From assembly GCA_947479455.1 (NCBI GenBank), contig CANJZE010000010.1, positions 57,696-121,695 of the forward strand: a stretch of 64,000 nucleotides of DNA, given 5' to 3'. This DNA is from Bacteroidota bacterium (GTDB lineage Bacteria; Bacteroidota; Bacteroidia; Chitinophagales; LD1). Of this stretch, positions 18,763-28,768 are shown piece by piece; position 1 is the first letter of the stretch, and the number at the start of each line of letters is the position of its first letter. The position numbers and the translations under genes are program-made. The notes under the pieces were generated by a model. The model worked only from the letters and a program-made list of their open reading frames with translations. It was not told the DNA's origin and did no database searches.

Positions 18763-20691
18763 TTACTCCAGCATCTCTTCCTCTTCGTTCAACGGTGCAG
18801 CGAGCGAATCGTTTGGCAAAATAAAATGCAAGGCAGCGCCTTTTAATTTTACATCGGCTTTTAAACCAATGGTATCATTGGCAGTAAGCCATCCTTTATA
18901 CAACATGCGCTGCGAAAGAATTCTGAAATAATCATTCAGCGTTGGTCTAATTTTTCCGGCTTTATCAAACTGATACTTGAAAAATTTTGGATGCGGAATT
19001 AAGCTCGCCAGAAAAATACTCTCCTGCAAATTCAACTGCTGCGGATTTTTATTGAAATAAAAACGTGATGCTTCGTGAATGCCATACACGTTCGGTCCCC
19101 ACTCAATAACGTTCAAATAAATTTCGAGCATACGCTCTTTGCTGACGAGCGAAAGATTTTCAATGAGGTAAACAATCAAGGCTTCTTCGGCTTTGCGCGA
19201 AATGGTTTTGTTGCGGCTCAGAAAAACATTTTTAACCAGTTGCATACTAATGGTGCTGCCGCCACGCGCAAAACGCTTCTCTTTGTAGTTTTTGATAATT
19301 GATTCGCGAAATGATTCGGTTAAAAAACCGCGATGCAACATAAACGATGGGTCTTCTGACTGCAGCACGCTGTGAACCAAGAACGGATTAATTCGCTGAA
19401 GCGAAACAAATTCCGGGTTCTCTTCTCCTACTATTATCTGGCGAACCAATCGCTCACCATCGTAAGCGTTATAGGTGAACGAAGAATTAACTCGTTCAAA
19501 ATTTTCTTCACCATAATGATTGATGCGAAAATTCTTTCGCTTCAAACCCGAAAGAAAAGTAAGCGAGTCGGGCTGTTGTGTATTGATGTTGAATTTTAAA
19601 TCGTAAGCGAGTGTACCGCTACACGAAATTCCTTTGACTGTACGAAACATACCACTTGGCAACGAATGAAAAAATGAGTCTGAAACAGTTTCGGGCATAG
19701 CGATGCTGAGCGAAAAAATTTCTTGTGGTGAATTGCTGTAAAACAAATAGGGATGCACCGAAATTTCCTGTAACTGTAAAACCGATGCTGAATCCAGCTC
19801 AATGGATTGCGGGGAAATTTTCCAAGCACCTTTGAAGGTGGAATTGAAGAATACCACATCTTCTTTTGCCAATCGCCAATGGTTAAGAAAAAAATTTTCT
19901 GCTTTCACATCAGTGGAGATTTCAAAACTCTTGCCTTTCTTCTGCAACAAAACATTGACTGCTATCGATTTGAATTTACACTTCAATCCATGTGTAGCAT
20001 TTAGAAACGGCAAATAGGAATTATTTGTCGTTTGAGTTATCTGAAACTGATACTGCTTCTTCTTCTCTATCACATTTCCGGCAAGTGAAATAGTATCGTT
20101 TGAAAGTTTGTTGATGACAGAGCCGCTGAATTTCTCAAGGTTGTAATTCATTTCAGGAATGAAAACATTTTGTGTGCTTGCTGTGTCGGTATAAGTAAGA
20201 CTTACATTCTTCACAGAAAGCGAAGTGTGCAAAGCGCGAAACATTTTTGCCGTTAATCCATTTGCTGTTTCAAAAAAGTTGTGGGTTGAAGTTGTTTTAT
20301 GCGTTGTGTCTTTACTCACCCCTTTTAAAAACCGGATGTTGTTGTTTTCGATTTCGTTGCGAATTGTAATTGCTCCGCCATTGATTTTTACTTCATCGAA
20401 ACCGATTTTGCCGGTGAGTAAATCGAGTATTGAAAGATTCAACTCTGCTTCATTTAATCTCAAAAGTGTATCGGCATCAAGAGGTTTTATTGACAGATTT
20501 TGGAGCGCAATACAATCAAAAGAAGAAAACCAAACATCGCTTACAATTAAGTTGACACGATATTTTTCTTCTATTCGTTTCTCAGCTCTTTCGAAGAAAA
20601 AATGAAGCAATGCATTTCTGAAAAGAAAATAAACGATGAATAGCAAAGCGGCAATCGCCACATACTTCATCTGCTTTCGCTCCAGGTTCAT
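18763..20691 (-). CDS. GT51 transglycosylase-domain protein with long N-terminal region
   Basis: 'QSEDPSFMLHRGF' and 'RFARGGSTISMQLVKNVFLSRNKTISRKAEEALIV' GT51 motifs; single N-terminal TM segment. Confidence 0.85.
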   Translation of the reverse strand: MNLERKQMKYVAIAALLFIVYFLFRNALLHFFFERAEKRIEEKYRVNLIVSDVWFSSFDCIALQNLSIKPLDADTLLRLNEAELNLSILDLLTGKIGFDEVKINGGAITIRNEIENNNIRFLKGVSKDTTHKTTSTHNFFETANGLTAKMFRALHTSLSVKNVSLTYTDTASTQNVFIPEMNYNLEKFSGSVINKLSNDTISLAGNVIEKKKQYQFQITQTTNNSYLPFLNATHGLKCKFKSIAVNVLLQKKGKSFEISTDVKAENFFLNHWRLAKEDVVFFNSTFKGAWKISPQSIELDSASVLQLQEISVHPYLFYSNSPQEIFSLSIAMPETVSDSFFHSLPSGMFRTVKGISCSGTLAYDLKFNINTQQPDSLTFLSGLKRKNFRINHYGEENFERVNSSFTYNAYDGERLVRQIIVGEENPEFVSLQRINPFLVHSVLQSEDPSFMLHRGFLTESFRESIIKNYKEKRFARGGSTISMQLVKNVFLSRNKTISRKAEEALIVYLIENLSLVSKERMLEIYLNVIEWGPNVYGIHEASRFYFNKNPQQLNLQESIFLASLIPHPKFFKYQFDKAGKIRPTLNDYFRILSQRMLYKGWLTANDTIGLKADVKLKGAALHFILPNDSLAAPLNEEEEMLE

Positions 20692-20844
20692 TTACTTTTT
20701 GCTCTTCGTTGGTTAGACAATGAGCGCAAAACTAATTGAATTTGCTGCTTAGTATTTCTATAATGCGTGTTCCATTTGAGACTAATTATATCTTTACCAA
20801 AATTTTTAAACAATCAAAAACAGATTGCTTTTAAAATTTAAAAA

Positions 20845-21759
20845 ATGCTACTTCAAATTTTTAAAAATGTAGACCCGCTCACCGACCCGGTGACATACGC
20901 CATTCCATTTTTTCTTATTACCATAGGCACTGAACTATACATTAGCTGGAAGGAGAAACTGGATTTGTATGAAAAGAAAGAAGCACTGTCATCTATAGGC
21001 ATGGGGCTTGGTTCTTTGGTGATTGATATTTTAACGAAGGGTTTGGCTTTCGGCACTTACACAATCATTTTTAATCACTTTCACTTTTTCAATATTGGCT
21101 GGCATTGGTGGGCATGGGTGCTTATTTTGTTTGCCGATGATTTTACTTTTTACTGGCATCATCGCTTAAGCCACGAAATAAGAATTTTATGGTCGGCACA
21201 TGTCAATCACCATTCTTCACAAACGTTGAATTTTGCCACAGCACTTCGTCAAAGTTGGGGCGAGCAGTTTTATAAATACATTTGGTGGTGTTGGATGCCA
21301 CTCTTTGGTTTCGAGCCGCTGATGATGTTAATGATGATGAGCATTTCGCTTATTTATCAATATTGGACACACACGGAATTGATTAAAAAATTACCGAAAT
21401 GGTTTGAGTTTATTTTCAATACGCCATCGCATCACCGCGTGCATCACGCATCAAATATTCGTTACTTAGACCAAAATCACGCGGGTATTTTAATTATTTG
21501 GGATAGAATGTTTGGAACATTTGCAGCAGAAAGAGAAGATGAAAAACCTCTTTACGGAATCACAAAAAACATAAACACTTATAATCTTTTCAAAATTGCT
21601 TCACATGAATTGGTCGATGTGTTGCACGATGTAAAACGCGCTCCGAAATTTTCAGATAAACTAAAATACATTTTCTATCCACCGGGTTGGAGCCACGATG
21701 GTCCCGATTTGAGAGCAAAAACATTGCGTAGGCAAATGCATTCAAAGAACAAATCGTAA
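20845..21759 (+). CDS. Sterol desaturase / fatty acid hydroxylase family protein
   Basis: Histidine boxes 'HHRLSH', 'HVNHHS', 'HHRVHH'. Confidence 0.9.
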   Translation: MLLQIFKNVDPLTDPVTYAIPFFLITIGTELYISWKEKLDLYEKKEALSSIGMGLGSLVIDILTKGLAFGTYTIIFNHFHFFNIGWHWWAWVLILFADDFTFYWHHRLSHEIRILWSAHVNHHSSQTLNFATALRQSWGEQFYKYIWWCWMPLFGFEPLMMLMMMSISLIYQYWTHTELIKKLPKWFEFIFNTPSHHRVHHASNIRYLDQNHAGILIIWDRMFGTFAAEREDEKPLYGITKNINTYNLFKIASHELVDVLHDVKRAPKFSDKLKYIFYPPGWSHDGPDLRAKTLRRQMHSKNKS

Positions 21760-21791
21760 AAATTACTTTCGCTCCTGAAAAAATTTTTGCA

Positions 21792-22307
21792 ATGAAAAAA
21801 CATGCGCTTGTATTTTCTATCGTCTATTGTCTCTTATCTATAGTCTCCTCCTGCAAATACAGCAACCAATATCAAGCTATCAATGCGGCTAATAAATTTT
21901 CAATCTCTGTTCCAAGTTGGATGAAAGAAGATAAAAGTTTGAAAGAAGGAGCCGATTTTCAGTACGCGAATCATTTTCGTAACTTTTATGCAATAGGAGA
22001 GGCAATTTCTAAAGGCGAGTTAAAACGGACGAACGGAGAACTCATGTACGACAATTTAAAGGTGCTTCGCAAAGCTATGGCGGGCGCACAGGTTTCGGAT
22101 TCTACCGAAGTTAATGCAGGCGAACTAAAAGGAACGCGGGTAGAAATTTTTGGCAAAATGAACAACGAGAATATTTATTTCAGCGAAGTAATTTTTGAAG
22201 GCAGCAAAAATATTTACCACCTCAGTATATGGACCCGAAGCGAAGACCGCAAACTTCATTTCAAAGAAGACATCAATAAAATCATCGGCTCGTTCAAAGA
22301 GATTTAG
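21792..22307 (+). CDS. Hypothetical lipoprotein
   Basis: N-terminal 'MKKHALVFSIVYCLLSIVSSCKYS' lipobox-like. Confidence 0.6.
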   Translation: MKKHALVFSIVYCLLSIVSSCKYSNQYQAINAANKFSISVPSWMKEDKSLKEGADFQYANHFRNFYAIGEAISKGELKRTNGELMYDNLKVLRKAMAGAQVSDSTEVNAGELKGTRVEIFGKMNNENIYFSEVIFEGSKNIYHLSIWTRSEDRKLHFKEDINKIIGSFKEI

Positions 22308-22391
22308 CTTCATTTTTCGCAGTGCCGAAGCTCCAATTGTCATAGAATTGTCAAAATTTCAAGAAAACCGTCACAAAAACTTGAGTTTATG

Positions 22392-22420
22392 TTGCAAAGT
22401 TTATTGGGTTTATACATTTG
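22392..22420 (+). promoter_or_regulatory. Bacteroidota-type promoter (TTG -N18- TAnnTTTG)
   Basis: ttg at 22392-22394 and tacatttg at 22413-22420, upstream of ORF 22458. Confidence 0.6.
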
Positions 22421-22457
22421 CGCGCACAAAAATTTTTAAACAAAAAACAAAATTAAG

Positions 22458-23354
22458 ATGAAAGCAAAATTTACTCTTTTCGTTCTTTTTGTTGCCGCTT
22501 TCTTTGCAGCCAGCGCACAACAAGTTCCCAATTCAAGTTTCGATTCATGGACTACAGATACTCTAGCTCCCGATGGTTGGGCTACATACGAAAGCGTTTT
22601 CGGATTTCCACTAGGACTTTCGGGCAAGGACGGAGTTGATAAAATCGTAGGACCATATTCTTTAAAATTGGAATCCGATTCAATTCCTGGTCAACCAGCT
22701 TACGGTGTTGTGGCAGGTGGAGTAGGACTAGGTAAAGGTGTTATGACCGGGCAAGGACCTCAATTTGCAGGAATTGCCTTTGCGTTTAAACCAGATACCT
22801 TGTTTCTAGGTTATAAATATACAAGTCCTGCAAGCGACACAGCCTTAATGGCTTTAACTATGACAAAAAATGGTGCAGGTGCCTTTACCGGTGGTGCAGC
22901 AACATTGGCACTTCGTTTAGATGCTACCAGCCAATGGAGTTTGCTTTATACAATACTCACTTCATTTTATACAGCTACTGTACCTGATACATTAGGGGTG
23001 GAGTTTTATGCAAGCGCGGGAAATGCAGTAAAGGGCTCTACTTTGCACTTGGATGCTGTTCTTTTTGGTTATGTAAATCTTCCAAGCGCTTTGCAAGAAG
23101 TAGCTGATAAATTAAACGTAAGCGTTTATCCAAATCCTGCCTCTGACGTAATTACTATTTCAACCGACATTAACACAACCGGTTTCCGCGCAGTAATTTC
23201 AGACATCAATGGCAAACTTGTTTCGGTAAATAATTTAGAAGGACAAAAAACCATTATTAATGTTTCTGAATTTTCAAACGGCACATACATTTATCGTATA
23301 GCCGATGCACAAGGAAATATCTTGAAACAAAACAGATTTAATGTGGTGAAATAA
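22458..23354 (+). CDS. Secreted PCMD-like domain protein with T9SS type A sorting domain
   Basis: Signal peptide; C-terminal 'VYPNPASDVITIST...GTYIYRIADAQGNILKQNRFNVVK'. Confidence 0.8.
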   Translation: MKAKFTLFVLFVAAFFAASAQQVPNSSFDSWTTDTLAPDGWATYESVFGFPLGLSGKDGVDKIVGPYSLKLESDSIPGQPAYGVVAGGVGLGKGVMTGQGPQFAGIAFAFKPDTLFLGYKYTSPASDTALMALTMTKNGAGAFTGGAATLALRLDATSQWSLLYTILTSFYTATVPDTLGVEFYASAGNAVKGSTLHLDAVLFGYVNLPSALQEVADKLNVSVYPNPASDVITISTDINTTGFRAVISDINGKLVSVNNLEGQKTIINVSEFSNGTYIYRIADAQGNILKQNRFNVVK

Positions 23355-23378
23355 TTTTTCACTTCACTTAAATAATAG

Positions 23379-23416
23379 AACGCCTTTCGGAAAATTTTCG
23401 AAAGGCGTTTTTGTTT
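23379..23416. terminator. Bidirectional terminator between convergent genes
   Basis: aacgcctttcg-gaaaatttt-cgaaaggcgtt followed by tttgtttt. Confidence 0.8.
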
Positions 23417-25924
23417 TCATACATTTCTTCGCTTCGATTTTCGTTTATCATCCCACTCCTTCATTTGCTGATAATCTAAATAGCAAACAAGTTTAACGGA
23501 AACTGAATTTGTCTGTGGTGTATTAAAAGTCTTGCGCACATTTTGAAAATAATTTCCATGCTCGTCATTATCACTTTTGTAAACAAATTGTTTCCAGGTT
23601 ACAATTAAATCGCTGCCGGGTGCAAACCGCCAGTCATAAACGAAATCAATATTCCAACTGTTGAAATTGCGGTTGGTTTCAGGTATTAACTCACGCTCGT
23701 GAATCTTGCCTTCATCATCTAGCAGGTAATGATTTAAATAAACAGCTTTGCTCCAATAATGCCGTGCAGAAAAGCTCGCGAACATATTGGGTGTTATGGT
23801 GTATTGGGCGGTGAATGTATTAGTAGTGACATACGTTTGCCTCGCGCCAATAACAGGATTGCCATCATTATCCCAAGTGGCAAAACCAAAATTTTTCCAA
23901 TCCTTGCTTACGAAAGAAGAAAGTGAAAGAGTAACCCGATCTTTAATTCTGACTTTAGGTGTGAGACTTCCTTCAAAATAGGGGTCGTTAGGCACTGGCG
24001 ATTCACCAAATCCAAAACTTGCAGCTAGCGTAAATCGCTTCCGGTAATCGCTCCCTATATTCAGATTCATGTAACCAAATAAGGGATGATGGAATTTCAT
24101 TCCTTCTACACGGGGCTCATAGTAATCATAATACTTAACGGGCTTGGTTTGTGCAAACGCGCTGATGTACCAAAAATTTTTAAACGTAAAATCGGCTCCC
24201 ATATTAATGGTGAAATCTTGAAAGGCGTATGGTTTATAAAGAGAAGTGTATTGAACACTAGCGTATAAATCCCAATTATTCAATTTCATTTTCGGTTCAA
24301 AATCAAAATATTTTAAACCCAGAAAAGTAGAAACTTCATTACCATGAAACAAAACTCCCAAATCGTTTTGGTCATATTTATCGGTAATTAAATACTGTTC
24401 AAAGTCGTAACGCCAGTTACCACTTATTTTGCTCGCAATAAAATCGGCATAGCCGCCAAACAAAGGTTTTGCAGCAATTGTTTTGTCATACACTTGCGAA
24501 AAATTCAGAAAGCCGCTATAGGAATACGTGTTAGAGTTATCGCGTAAGTCAAACAAAAATTGCGATACGTTTGCATTGCGCCAACCTTTTGGGCGCACCA
24601 CAGAAGTATTTGAAAACCCAACGCGCGAATTATTTTTCAGCGATTGATCGAACACAATCATATTGTAATTAGCCAAAGGTTCTGTTAACTCTTTGCGCGT
24701 TGAATTATCATTTGTGTTTTTTATAACCGCATACATAGGTGCAGCTATTGAATTCAAAAACCCTAAGCCAAAACCATTTTTTGTTCGGCCCGAAATTTTT
24801 GTGGCGTTATAAAGTTGAGTGGAGGACGGATTGGAAATTATTTCTTCGTTCTCTGCTATGGTGTAGGGAATGTCATAGTAACGTGTAGGCGTTTGTCCAA
24901 TTCTACGCGAATAAAAAAGTTGACCCGGAGACAACCCAACTTTGCGGTTAAACAATTCTGTTCCTTCCGTAAAAAATGGTCTGCGCTCCTGAAACGTTTG
25001 TTCAAAAGGAGAAAGATTTAAAACCTTGCTATCACTTTGCACTTGCCCGAAATCGGGAACAAGAGTAGTATTCAACGTAAAACTTTCATTGATTCCCCAA
25101 TTAATATCAAGTCCGCCATTCAAAATTCTGTGGTTATCAAAAGTGTGGTTTGCTACAGAAAGCGGTTCGCGCAAAAAACCTACCGTTAAATAAGGAACAA
25201 AAGAAAGCCGCAAAGGTGGATTCAGATTTTTTAAGTGCGCCAGCTCCCCCCATTGATTTACAATGCCTTCTGTTTGTGGATTGACAGGACTCCAAGACGA
25301 AATTTCATTTAGTCTTTGCACGTAACGCGAGAATTGTAAGCCCCAAGTTTGGTCCGTTGCTTTAGGAAAACGAAGTGCGGAATATGGAATTTTGATTTCT
25401 GCCACCCAGCCATCGGCTTTTAAACTCGTTTTCGAAAACCAAACTGCATCCCAGTTCAAATCAAAACTGCCCGGAGATAAACGTGCATCGCTCTGCACAT
25501 TAGCGGCACTTAACTGAAAACGAAAACCGTTGATGTTATCGTTGTAGGTATCAAAGCCCACCGAAAACCAGTCGGCATTCCCATTGTCGTCTCGCGCGGT
25601 GAGTAAACGTTGTATTTTCTTCGGCTCATTATCGTAGCAATGTGCAACTATGTAAATTGCGTTGTCGTCATAAATAATTTTCACTTCGGTTTTAAAAGCA
25701 GATGGCTTACCGAATGTTGGTGTACTGATTATAAAATTGGTATTCACAGCAACGTTGCTCCAGCTTTCATCATCCAAATTTCCGTCAATTTTAGGTGCTG
25801 GAGAATTGGCAGTGGTTAAAACCTTTATTGTTTCAAGAGAGCGAACCGGTGCCATGTTTTTTTCTGCGGGTTGGCTAAAAACAGTTGAAACTGCAAGAAG
25901 TTGAAGAAGTAAAAGTTTGCGCAT
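23417..25924 (-). CDS. DUF5916/CBM9-like outer-membrane-associated protein
   Basis: Signal peptide MRKLLLLQLLAVSTVFSQ; 'PKIDGNLDDESWSNVAVNTNFI' CBM9-like N-terminus; beta-rich remainder. Start refined from 25999. Confidence 0.8.
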   Translation of the reverse strand: MRKLLLLQLLAVSTVFSQPAEKNMAPVRSLETIKVLTTANSPAPKIDGNLDDESWSNVAVNTNFIISTPTFGKPSAFKTEVKIIYDDNAIYIVAHCYDNEPKKIQRLLTARDDNGNADWFSVGFDTYNDNINGFRFQLSAANVQSDARLSPGSFDLNWDAVWFSKTSLKADGWVAEIKIPYSALRFPKATDQTWGLQFSRYVQRLNEISSWSPVNPQTEGIVNQWGELAHLKNLNPPLRLSFVPYLTVGFLREPLSVANHTFDNHRILNGGLDINWGINESFTLNTTLVPDFGQVQSDSKVLNLSPFEQTFQERRPFFTEGTELFNRKVGLSPGQLFYSRRIGQTPTRYYDIPYTIAENEEIISNPSSTQLYNATKISGRTKNGFGLGFLNSIAAPMYAVIKNTNDNSTRKELTEPLANYNMIVFDQSLKNNSRVGFSNTSVVRPKGWRNANVSQFLFDLRDNSNTYSYSGFLNFSQVYDKTIAAKPLFGGYADFIASKISGNWRYDFEQYLITDKYDQNDLGVLFHGNEVSTFLGLKYFDFEPKMKLNNWDLYASVQYTSLYKPYAFQDFTINMGADFTFKNFWYISAFAQTKPVKYYDYYEPRVEGMKFHHPLFGYMNLNIGSDYRKRFTLAASFGFGESPVPNDPYFEGSLTPKVRIKDRVTLSLSSFVSKDWKNFGFATWDNDGNPVIGARQTYVTTNTFTAQYTITPNMFASFSARHYWSKAVYLNHYLLDDEGKIHERELIPETNRNFNSWNIDFVYDWRFAPGSDLIVTWKQFVYKSDNDEHGNYFQNVRKTFNTPQTNSVSVKLVCYLDYQQMKEWDDKRKSKRRNV

Positions 25925-25986
25925 GAGTATCATATTTGTGTATAAGGGAAAAAGTAAAAGACAAAATTTTACTTTCGAAAAAGGAA

Positions 25987-26097
25987 GGCGGTGCGGCACT
26001 TAAGGGCAAGTACGATTTTGCGATAACCTATAGCTTGCTGATTTTGATTGATGAAAGAACGATGTAAGCAAGCATCTTAACCCAAAGTCCGCACGCC
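25987..26097. repeat. Nested imperfect inverted repeat, intergenic
   Basis: outer ggcggtgcgg / ccgcacgcc, inner gcttgct / agcaagc. Confidence 0.45.
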
Positions 26098-26132
26098 ACC
26101 TATATTTTTGTTTCTTCAAATTTTTTATCCTT

Positions 26133-27254
26133 TTAATACAGCGTTTTAAAACTCATTGGCTTTACAATGTGTTCAATGGCTTTGAACAAAAAGTCGGTGA
26201 AACCGTTTTGCGCAGGCGCAGTGTGGGTACTGAACACGACACCATACCACATCACAAAAAATGAACTAAGCAACAACAGGAGAAACAAAGCGTTTAAATC
26301 CATCGACATTTTTATAGTGCATCGTTCGTAGCTTTCATTTCCCTGTTCACCAGAAATTTTGAAACCGATACTTTCATATAGTTTCATTGCACCTTCCAGT
26401 TTTCTGCTGGTGTCTAATTCTATCGAATTTGCTTTTTTCTTTTTTGCATAGTCAATTGCTTTGTTCATTAAAAGTCTCCCAACTCCCTTCGATTGAAACC
26501 TTTCTGTTACCGCCATTTTGAGTAACTCATAGGTTTTAGGAGCGCATTTTTTTACTGCTACAGTTCCAACAACTTCATCTTTATAAATCGCAAAAAATAT
26601 TTCGCCTTCTTTATTGATGATTTCCTTTTTCGGGTTGTTTAATACCCGTTCATCAATTGCTTCTACCACAAAATATTTTTTTAGCCACTCTACATTCAAT
26701 CGCTTGAAATCCTCCTTATACTTCGAAGAATATCCTTGTAACTCAATTTCATTGATAAAATTTTTTACTAATCGTTCATTCACTCGCTTATACATACTCT
26801 TTAGTTCGAGTTGCTTTTCCATCTTCTCAATAGTTCCCAGGACATCAGCGCCTGATTCTCGAAGAAACTCACGATTTGCAATTTCTATTTCGTGAAGAAT
26901 AGGTTCTATGCCTTCGAAAATATTTTTGCCTTTAGTTGTAAGCTGAATCAGTTTTTTTCGTGCATCGGTTTTATCCTTGATAAATGTTACCAATTTTTTC
27001 TCTTGCATTTGTTCAGCAAACTGAATGATGGCAGGATGCGTAAGTCTCAAAAGATTGGAAAGTTCAATCACGCTCATTGTTTCGTTATGGTAGAGTGCGT
27101 ATAACATGGTGAACCATTTTGGTTCAAAGTCCACCTTCATTTCGCGGTAAATTCTACCAACATCTGCTTGCAATGATTCTGCTAATCTTTTTAAGCGAGT
27201 CGCAAATGCTAATTCGCCCAAATGCTTAATTAAATCGGTTCCTGTTTTGCTCAT
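26133..27254 (-). CDS. MarR-family HTH fused to GNAT acetyltransferase, with hydrophobic C-terminal extension
   Basis: N-terminal 'ALYHNETMSVIELSNLLRLTHPAIIQFAEQMQEKKLV' wHTH; 'RFQSKGVGRLLMNKAIDYAKKKK...LYESIGFK' GNAT; tail 'LNALFLLLLLSSFFVMWYGVVF'. Confidence 0.8.
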   Translation of the reverse strand: MSKTGTDLIKHLGELAFATRLKRLAESLQADVGRIYREMKVDFEPKWFTMLYALYHNETMSVIELSNLLRLTHPAIIQFAEQMQEKKLVTFIKDKTDARKKLIQLTTKGKNIFEGIEPILHEIEIANREFLRESGADVLGTIEKMEKQLELKSMYKRVNERLVKNFINEIELQGYSSKYKEDFKRLNVEWLKKYFVVEAIDERVLNNPKKEIINKEGEIFFAIYKDEVVGTVAVKKCAPKTYELLKMAVTERFQSKGVGRLLMNKAIDYAKKKKANSIELDTSRKLEGAMKLYESIGFKISGEQGNESYERCTIKMSMDLNALFLLLLLSSFFVMWYGVVFSTHTAPAQNGFTDFLFKAIEHIVKPMSFKTLY

Positions 27255-27411
27255 GGGGCTAATATAAAAGTATTTATGTAAGTGGTTACATACTTTTTCA
27301 GCAACGTTTTTTTCAAGGGAAATGCGAAATGAATGGAATGTTGAAATAAATACCGCGGCAAATCCACCGTTTCATCATTCTATCATTCCACCGTTCTTCT
27401 ATCTTGCAGCC

Positions 27412-28746
27412 GTGCAGCAACCGGAACGTATTCCTCTTCGCAAATTAATTTACTACGGCATAGGCGGTTTTGGTTGGAGTTTATCCATCAATATCATCAC
27501 CGTTTATTTGCTTTACTTCTATCTGCCCCCTTCCAATTCAGGCATGAAAAATTTAGTATCGCAAACGGTTTACTTAGGGGTGTTCAACATCATCGCTATT
27601 ATTCTTGCTAGTGGGCGATTGTTTGATGCCGTGGTAGACCCATTGATTGCACAGTTTAGCGATAAGAGCAAACATGCATTGGGCAGAAGAATTCCTTTGA
27701 TGCGGTGGGCGGTGCTACCCATGAGTGTTTTCGGTGTACTTCTTTTTTTTCCACCGGTGCAGGGCGAAGCTACCATCAATATTTTTTGGTTGAGTGGCAT
27801 ACAATTGTTTTACTATTTCTGTTTTGGTTTGTATGTAATACCGCATAATGCGCTCATTGCCGAACTGGGGCATTACGAAGGAGGCAAAATGCATGTGAGC
27901 ACGGCACAGGCGGTTGGCTTCATTATTGGTGCCGCGTTCAGTTCAGTTACACCTGTGTTTGCCGATGTGTTCGAACATTTTATGATAACTACTTCGCGCA
28001 TGCAAAGTTTGCAGTATGCCATAATTGTAATGAATTGTATTGGTGCATTTGCTATGGCGCTACCTGCTTTCGCCATTGATGAAAAAAGATATTGCGCGCT
28101 TTCTGTAAATGAAGAATCTATTTGGCAATCGTTAGGCAAAGCACTTCGCAACAAAAATTTTTTAGTCTTCGCCATTACTGACTGTTGTTATTTTATGAGC
28201 ATTGGCATTATTACCACCGGCTTGATGTATTATACCAAATCATTGCTGTTGCAAGAAGAAAGCACAGGAACAATTTTGATGGGGGTTATGGTGATAGTCA
28301 CACTCATCTTCTATCCCATTGTTAACATGGCCGAGAAAAAGTTCAGTAAAAAGCGAATAATGATTTTGTGTTTTATGGCTATGGCAGGAGTGTTCGGAAA
28401 TATATTTTACCTTGGCAAATTTCCCTTTTCGCTTTTTATGCAGGGTGTAATGTTGATGGTGGTATTTGGAATTCCCGATTCGTTTCTTGGTATTTTACCT
28501 AATACGGTTATTGCTGATATTGCCCAAGCTGATGCAAAACGAACAGGACAAAATAATGAAGGAATGTATTTTGGAATGCGCGCACTGTTTCAAAAACTAG
28601 GGCAAACTATGGGCATAATGATTTTTGCCATGCTTACACTTTACGGTAAAGACCCTGGTCATGATTTTGGTTTGCGATTGAGTGGAATTGTTGGCGCAAT
28701 GTTGTGTTTGAGCGCAGCATTGGTTTACACACAGTATAAAGAATAA
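27412..28746 (+). CDS. MFS transporter (GPH-like)
   Basis: Multi-TM; 'SGRLFDAVVDPLIAQFSDKSKHALGRRIPLMRWAVLPM'. GTG start at 27412 proposed; the ATG ORF begins at 27322. Confidence 0.8.
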   Translation: MQQPERIPLRKLIYYGIGGFGWSLSINIITVYLLYFYLPPSNSGMKNLVSQTVYLGVFNIIAIILASGRLFDAVVDPLIAQFSDKSKHALGRRIPLMRWAVLPMSVFGVLLFFPPVQGEATINIFWLSGIQLFYYFCFGLYVIPHNALIAELGHYEGGKMHVSTAQAVGFIIGAAFSSVTPVFADVFEHFMITTSRMQSLQYAIIVMNCIGAFAMALPAFAIDEKRYCALSVNEESIWQSLGKALRNKNFLVFAITDCCYFMSIGIITTGLMYYTKSLLLQEESTGTILMGVMVIVTLIFYPIVNMAEKKFSKKRIMILCFMAMAGVFGNIFYLGKFPFSLFMQGVMLMVVFGIPDSFLGILPNTVIADIAQADAKRTGQNNEGMYFGMRALFQKLGQTMGIMIFAMLTLYGKDPGHDFGLRLSGIVGAMLCLSAALVYTQYKE

Positions 28747-28768
28747 CCCAAGTTTTTATTTTCACCCC

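Noticed and set aside
21816-21850. ctatcgtctattgtctcttatctatagtctcc as a tandem repeat element
   Set aside because: Lies within the signal peptide coding region of the 21792 lipoprotein and is too short and degenerate to separate from coding sequence.
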